Shown one piece after another: positions 60,105 through 64,000 of a stretch of 64,000 nt of DNA. The position numbers and the translations under genes were made by a program. Source of the stretch: CAVVPY01 sp963750295 (GTDB lineage: Bacteria > Actinomycetota > Actinomycetes > Mycobacteriales > Jatrophihabitantaceae). Location: the NCBI GenBank assembly GCA_963750295.1, contig CAVVPY010000001.1, positions 1,674,001-1,738,000 on the forward strand. Direction: 5' to 3'. A model generated the notes under the pieces. That model did no database searches. It was not told the origin of the DNA and worked only from the letters and a program-made list of their open reading frames with translations. Numbering within the stretch: position 1 is the stretch's first letter; each line of letters starts with the position of its first letter.

Positions 60105-62131
60105 GCCGGCCACGTCTTCGCCACCATCGTCAGCACGTCGTAGGTCGCGGCGACCGAACCGTCCTGCTTGGTCAGCTCGGCGTCCCAGCGCACCTCGCCG
60201 TACTCGCCCTCGCGGGGACTGATCTGCTTGCACGTCAGGGTCACCGTCAGCTCGTCACCGGGGTAGACGGGGCTGAGGAAGCGCAGGTTGTCGATGCCGT
60301 AGTTCGCGAGCACCGGACCTGGATCCGGCTGCACGAACAGGCCGGCGGCGAACGAGACGATCAGGTACCCGTGCGCGACGCGCCCGTCGAAGAACGGGTT
60401 CGCCGCCGCAGCCTGCTCGTCCATGTGCGCGTAGAACGTGTCACCGGTGAACTCGGCGAAGTGCTCGATGTCCTCGATCGTGATCGCTCGCGGACCGGCC
60501 GCCACGGTGTCACCGATCCGCAGCTCCGCCAGCGACTTGCGGAACGGGTGCTCCCCCGCGACACGCTCGGCACCCTTGACCCAGCGACCGGTCACCGCCG
60601 ACAGCATCCGCGGGCTGCCCTGGACGGCGGTGCGCTGCATGTGGTGCAGCACGCCGCGGATACCGCCGAGTTCCTCGCCACCGCCGGCCCGACCTGGCCC
60701 GCCGTGGACGAGCGCGGGCATCGGCGAACCGTGCCCGGTCGAGTCGGCCGCTGCCTCCTCGTCGAGCACGAGCAGCCGCCCGTGCCACGGGGCGACGCCG
60801 AGGACGACCTCGCGGGCGAAGTCGGCGTCTCCCGTCACGACCGACCCGGCGAGGCTGCCCCGGCCACGTGCGGCAAGGTCGACCACGTGCGCGGCGTCGG
60901 TGTACTCCATGACCGTCGAGACCGGCCCGAACGCCTCGACCTCGTGCGGCTCGGGACGGTCGGCATCGGCACAGTGCACGAGCATCGGTGAGATGAATGC
61001 GCCACGCTCGGCGTCGGCCTCGACGACGTCCACGTGGTCGGGGTCGCCGAACACGAGCCGGCCGGCCGCGGTCAGCGCCTTGAGCGAGCGGCGCACCTCT
61101 TCGCGCTGCTCGAGGCTGGCGAGCGCGCCCATGCGCACGCCCTCGGCGGCCGGATTGCCGACAGTGACCTTGGCCAGGCGCGCCGTGACCGCCTCGATGA
61201 CGGCGTCGGCAGAACCGGCCGGCACGAACGCCCGCCGGATCGCGGTGCACTTCTGCCCTGCCTTGACGGTCATCTCGGTCACCAGTTGCTTGACGTACAG
61301 GTCGAACTCCGCCGTGCCCGGCGTCGCGTCTGGGCCGAGGATCGAGCAGTTCAGCGAGTCCGCTTCGGCGTTGAACCGGACCGAGCGCGCGACTACGTCC
61401 GGGTGCGCGCGCAGCCGTTGCGCCGTCGACGCCGACCCGGTGAACGAGAGCAGGTCCTGCTCGTCGAGGTGGTCGAGCAGGTCGCCGGCGCCACCGCACA
61501 CGAACTGCAGGGCGCCATCGGGCAGCAGGCCGGATTCCACGATCAGCTCGACCAGCTTGGCGGTGAGGTACGCCGTCTGGCTCGCGGGCTTGACCAGCGA
61601 CGGGACGCCGGCGATGAAGGCCGGGGCAAACTTCTCCAGCGGTCCCCAGGCCGGGAAGTTGAAGGCGTTGATCTGGACGGCTACACCGCGCAGCGGCGTC
61701 AGCACGTGCTGGGCGACGAAGTGACCCCCGCGGCCGAGCGGTTCGACCGCACCCTCGACGAAGCTGCGCTCGTTCGGCAGCTCGCGCTTGGCCTTGCTGG
61801 CATAGGCGAGCAGGACGCCGATCCCGCCGTCGATGTCGAAGCGCGAGTCGTACAGCGTCGCGCCGGTCCGGGCCGAGACCGCGTAGAGCGCCTCGCGGTT
61901 CTCGCGCAGCATCATGCCGAGTTGCTTCAGCAGGGCCGCCCGCTGGTGGAAGGTCAGCTCGCGCAGCGCGGGGCCGCCGATCGTCCGGCCGTGGTCGAGT
62001 GCGGCGGCCATGTCGATCCCGGCGGAGGACACGTGGGCGACTTCGGCTCCTGTCACCGCATCGTGGACCGGCTGGCCCTCGTCCGTGGGAGTGACCCATT
62101 GACCACGTACATAGCTAGGCAGAACCGACAT
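60101..62131 (-). CDS. paaZ: Oxepin-CoA hydrolase / 3-oxo-5,6-dehydrosuberyl-CoA semialdehyde dehydrogenase
   Basis: A 676-residue fusion that opens the oxepin ring and oxidises the aldehyde. Residues about 1-520 are an aldehyde dehydrogenase: NAFNFPAWGPLEKFAPAFIA, LSFTGSASTAQRL and the catalytic Cys in AGQKCTAIRRAF (near 275). Residues about 540-676 are a MaoC-type hydratase with GDTFYAHMDEQAAAANPFFD and GRVAHGYLIVS. ATG at 62131 follows GGGAG. First gene of the paa operon. Confidence 0.95.
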   Translation of the reverse strand: MSVLPSYVRGQWVTPTDEGQPVHDAVTGAEVAHVSSAGIDMAAALDHGRTIGGPALRELTFHQRAALLKQLGMMLRENREALYAVSARTGATLYDSRFDIDGGIGVLLAYASKAKRELPNERSFVEGAVEPLGRGGHFVAQHVLTPLRGVAVQINAFNFPAWGPLEKFAPAFIAGVPSLVKPASQTAYLTAKLVELIVESGLLPDGALQFVCGGAGDLLDHLDEQDLLSFTGSASTAQRLRAHPDVVARSVRFNAEADSLNCSILGPDATPGTAEFDLYVKQLVTEMTVKAGQKCTAIRRAFVPAGSADAVIEAVTARLAKVTVGNPAAEGVRMGALASLEQREEVRRSLKALTAAGRLVFGDPDHVDVVEADAERGAFISPMLVHCADADRPEPHEVEAFGPVSTVMEYTDAAHVVDLAARGRGSLAGSVVTGDADFAREVVLGVAPWHGRLLVLDEEAAADSTGHGSPMPALVHGGPGRAGGGEELGGIRGVLHHMQRTAVQGSPRMLSAVTGRWVKGAERVAGEHPFRKSLAELRIGDTVAAGPRAITIEDIEHFAEFTGDTFYAHMDEQAAAANPFFDGRVAHGYLIVSFAAGLFVQPDPGPVLANYGIDNLRFLSPVYPGDELTVTLTCKQISPREGEYGEVRWDAELTKQDGSVAATYDVLTMVAKTWPA

Positions 62132-62150
62132 CAGACTCCCTCGAATCTTT

Positions 62151-62168
62151 ACCGACCGATCGTTCGGT
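62151..62168. promoter_or_regulatory. TetR-type operator between paaZ and paaI
   Basis: ACCGACCGATCGTTCGGT is an 18-base palindrome centred on GATC, matching at 16 of 18 positions. It lies between the divergent paaZ (62131) and paaI (62185) starts, directly before the -10-like TATCGT. The TetR gene at 62616 is the likely binder. Confidence 0.6.
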
Positions 62169-62172
62169 AGGT

Positions 62173-62185
62173 TATCGTGTCCAGG
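62173..62185 (+). promoter_or_regulatory. -10 hexamer, likely leaderless start of paaI
   Basis: TATCGT at 62173-62178, 6 bases, then GTG at 62185. Confidence 0.5.
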
Positions 62186-62619
62186 TGCCGACACGCCAGG
62201 ACGACGGGGACCAGGTCACAGATCCGGTGACCGCCATGATGGCGTCCGACGTGGCCTCCCGGGCGCTCGGCATCGAACTCGTGGAGCACGGCGCCGGACG
62301 TGCGACGACTCGAATGACCGTCCGTCCCGACATGGTCAACGGTCTCGACGTCGCCCACGGTGGCCTGGTGTTCACCCTCGCCGACACCGCATTCGCGTGC
62401 GCCTGCAACAGCCACGGCCCGGTCACCATGGCCGCAGGGGCCGAGATCGTCTTCATCGCGCCGGCCCGCCTCGGCGACGACCTGCTCGCCGAGGCCGTCG
62501 AACGCACCGTGTTCGGACGGTCCGGGATCTACGACGTCACCGTCCGGCGCGGCGACGAGGTCGTCGCCGAGTTCCGCGGCCGCTCACACCGCCTCGCGAA
62601 ACCGGCGGCCGGGGCATGA
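62185..62619 (+). CDS. paaI: Phenylacetyl-CoA-type thioesterase PaaI
   Basis: A 144-residue hotdog thioesterase: HGGLVFTLADTAFACACNSH (residues about 50-69) is the active-site helix with the catalytic Asp. PaaI hydrolyses stalled phenylacetyl-CoA ring intermediates. Start GTG at 62185; its stop overlaps the TetR start (ATGA). Confidence 0.92.
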   Translation: MPTRQDDGDQVTDPVTAMMASDVASRALGIELVEHGAGRATTRMTVRPDMVNGLDVAHGGLVFTLADTAFACACNSHGPVTMAAGAEIVFIAPARLGDDLLAEAVERTVFGRSGIYDVTVRRGDEVVAEFRGRSHRLAKPAAGA

Positions 62620-63209
62620 CCGCCGTACGCCGGGGTCGGCCCGGCTACGACATCGACTCGCTGCTCACCGTCGCCGTCGAGGTGTTCAACGAGCGCGGGT
62701 ACGACGGGACGTCGATGGAGGACCTGTCGCGCCGGCTCGGCATCGCGAAGTCGGCGATCTACCACCACGTCCCGAGCAAGGACGAGTTGCTGCGGCTCGC
62801 GCTCGACCGTGCGCTGGACGGGCTGTTCGCCGTCGCGGACGACGCGCGCGCCCTCGACCGGCCGGCGATCGAAAGGCTCGAGTACCTCGTCCGCAGCAGC
62901 GTCGCGATCCTGCAGTCCGAGCTGCCCTACGTCACGCTGCTTCTTCGGGTGCGGGGCAACACCGCCGTCGAGCGCGCCGCGCTGGAGCGCCGCCGCTCGT
63001 TCGACCGCGTGGTCGCTTCCCTGGTCCGCGAGGCCGAGCGCGACGGCGAGATCCGCCCGGACGTCGACCCCGCGGTGACCGCGCGGCTGCTCTTCGGCCT
63101 CGTCAACTCGATCGTCGAGTGGTACCGGCCAAGCCGTCGCGCCGACCGCGAACTCGCCGACGCGGTCTGCGCGATCGCGTTCGACGGGTTGCGTTTGCAG
63201 CGCGGCTGA
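62616..63209 (+). CDS. TetR/AcrR family regulator, probable PaaR
   Basis: A 197-residue repressor. The N-terminal HTH is VAVEVFNERGYDGTSMEDLS and LGIAKSAIYHHVPSKDELL (residues about 19-60); the rest is an alpha-helical ligand domain. Placed directly after paaI and divergent from the paa operon, it probably derepresses the genes when phenylacetyl-CoA accumulates, as known PaaR does. Confidence 0.87.
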   Translation: MTAVRRGRPGYDIDSLLTVAVEVFNERGYDGTSMEDLSRRLGIAKSAIYHHVPSKDELLRLALDRALDGLFAVADDARALDRPAIERLEYLVRSSVAILQSELPYVTLLLRVRGNTAVERAALERRRSFDRVVASLVREAERDGEIRPDVDPAVTARLLFGLVNSIVEWYRPSRRADRELADAVCAIAFDGLRLQRG

Positions 63210-63217
63210 GCGTCGAC

Positions 63218-64000
63218 TCACCGCCGCACCCGGACGGCGCTCTGTGTTCGTGCGAGTTCGGCCGCCGTGATGAAACCGAGCGCGTGCTGGTCGGCATTGA
63301 CGACCACCGCCACGCCGCCGTGCTGGATCAACTGCGCGGCGACCTCAGCCGCAGAACGTTCACGCGAGACGATGAGCGGCGCCGGGCGCCGCCGTGCCCT
63401 CGCGATGTCGCGGATTCGCGTATCCGCACGTAGGGATGCGGGTACCGCGTCCAGCTCACGTCGTGTCACAGCACCCGTGGTCAAGCCGTCGAAGTCCACG
63501 GTCGGAAGCACGGGCTGGGTCGGCTCGCCCGACGACGAGCGCGCGAGGTACTGGTCCACCGTCCACCATTCGGCAACCACGTCCGGCGCCAGCGTCATCA
63601 CCGCGTCGGCACGCAGGTTCCGCAACCGGTCGAACTGGCCGGGACGAGCACCACTGCCGTTGGCAGCGTTGACGATGAACCAGCCGAGGAGGGCCAGCCA
63701 CAGGCCGGTGGCCGATCCTGCGGCGAGGTCGAAGAAGCCGATCCCGATGAGGACGAACCCCAGCATGCGTCCGGCACGAGCGGTGACCCGCTCGGCGCGT
63801 GCCAGATCCGCCCACCGCCACCAGAGCAAAGCCCGCAACAGCCTGCCGCCGTCAAGCGGGCTGCCGGGAAGCAGGTTGAAGGTTGCCAACAGCACGTTCA
63901 CCGCGGCCAGCCAGCCGAGGGCGACACCGAGCAGGCTCGATCCGCCCAGCCAGTACGCGAACAGCGCGCTCACGGAGCCGAGCCACAGGCTGGCCGCGGG
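63218..64000 (-). CDS. Site-2 protease family protein with CBS-like domains, partial
   Basis: The start is beyond the right edge; 260 residues are visible. VNVLLATFNLLPGSPLDGGRLL carries the second zinc motif (N-x-x-P-x-x-P-L-D-G-G-R); the HExxH motif would be upstream. Helices follow (MLGFVLIGIGFFDLAAG, LWLALLGWFIVNAANG), and then tandem CBS segments ending VAVVVNADQHALGFITAAEL. Such proteins cleave membrane regulators. The reading frame stays open to the last base of the window. Confidence 0.85.
   Translation of the reverse strand, partial: PAASLWLGSVSALFAYWLGGSSLLGVALGWLAAVNVLLATFNLLPGSPLDGGRLLRALLWWRWADLARAERVTARAGRMLGFVLIGIGFFDLAAGSATGLWLALLGWFIVNAANGSGARPGQFDRLRNLRADAVMTLAPDVVAEWWTVDQYLARSSSGEPTQPVLPTVDFDGLTTGAVTRRELDAVPASLRADTRIRDIARARRRPAPLIVSRERSAAEVAAQLIQHGGVAVVVNADQHALGFITAAELARTQSAVRVRR

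Overview
The window is chromosomal DNA from a high-GC actinobacterium. The evidence is very GC-rich codons, many GTG starts, a deazaflavin (F420)-type nitroreductase, an Rpf-like resuscitation factor, a DUF222/HNH '13E12-type' gene, a PGAP1-like esterase, and many genes with a TAnnnT hexamer 6-7 bases before the start codon (leaderless mRNAs). Genus cannot be fixed from the sequence alone. No rRNA, tRNA, CRISPR array, phage or insertion sequence was seen.

Layout. 0-5 kb: start of an aldehyde dehydrogenase, a frameshifted alpha/beta hydrolase, SDR, SnoaL-like and nitroreductase genes, and a frameshifted acetoacetate-CoA ligase. 5-11.6 kb: an SRPBCC protein, a 1269-residue histidine kinase/SpoIIE phosphatase/anti-sigma fusion divergent from a STAS antagonist, and cinA. 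11.7-20.2 kb: housekeeping and accessory genes (prolyl aminopeptidase, amidase, cupin, HD protein, TfoX-like, MFS/ArsR pair, methyltransferase, cell-wall amidase). 19.7-26.8 kb: an aerobic benzoyl-CoA (box) operon with benzoate-CoA ligase, boxB and boxC, divergent from a PaaX-type regulator. 26.7-27.8 kb: a DUF1206 membrane protein and a short spacer. 27.8-45.4 kb: a peptidoglycan-recycling region. On the minus strand is a run of 12 tightly spaced, mostly overlapping genes: serine hydrolase, M20, M55 D-aminopeptidase, N-succinylamino-acid-racemase-type enolase, GNAT, two Dpp ATPases, two Dpp permeases, peptide-binding protein, M20 and an RpiR regulator. Divergent from it lie an XRE-cupin regulator, LD-carboxypeptidase, a MurNAc/GlcNAc-type kinase, RpiR/MurR and DUF202. 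murQ converges on that operon. 45.4-55 kb: transporters, an SRPBCC protein, CPBP protease, NAD-binding protein, an Rpf-like protein with an exactly duplicated module, GNATs, an acyltransferase, STAS, a split DUF222-HNH gene and DinB. 55-63.2 kb: a complete phenylacetyl-CoA epoxidation operon (paaZABCDEK) divergent from paaI and a TetR (PaaR-like) gene. The window ends inside a site-2 protease gene.

How the genes work together. Two aromatic routes that both proceed by CoA-thioester epoxidation (box for benzoate, paa for phenylacetate) lie 30 kb apart, each with a divergent regulator. Between them, the recycling region plausibly imports murein peptides, removes D-residues, may invert D-amino acids through N-succinylation, and handles MurNAc by kinase and etherase.

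Sequence-quality caution. The hydrolase, the acetoacetate-CoA ligase and the amidohydrolase of the box operon are broken by single-base shifts that are nearly all +1, with motifs intact. These may be assembly errors. A three-member family of intergenic palindromic repeats, an exact 201-bp intragenic duplication and the D-amino-acid salvage operon are the most interesting items.
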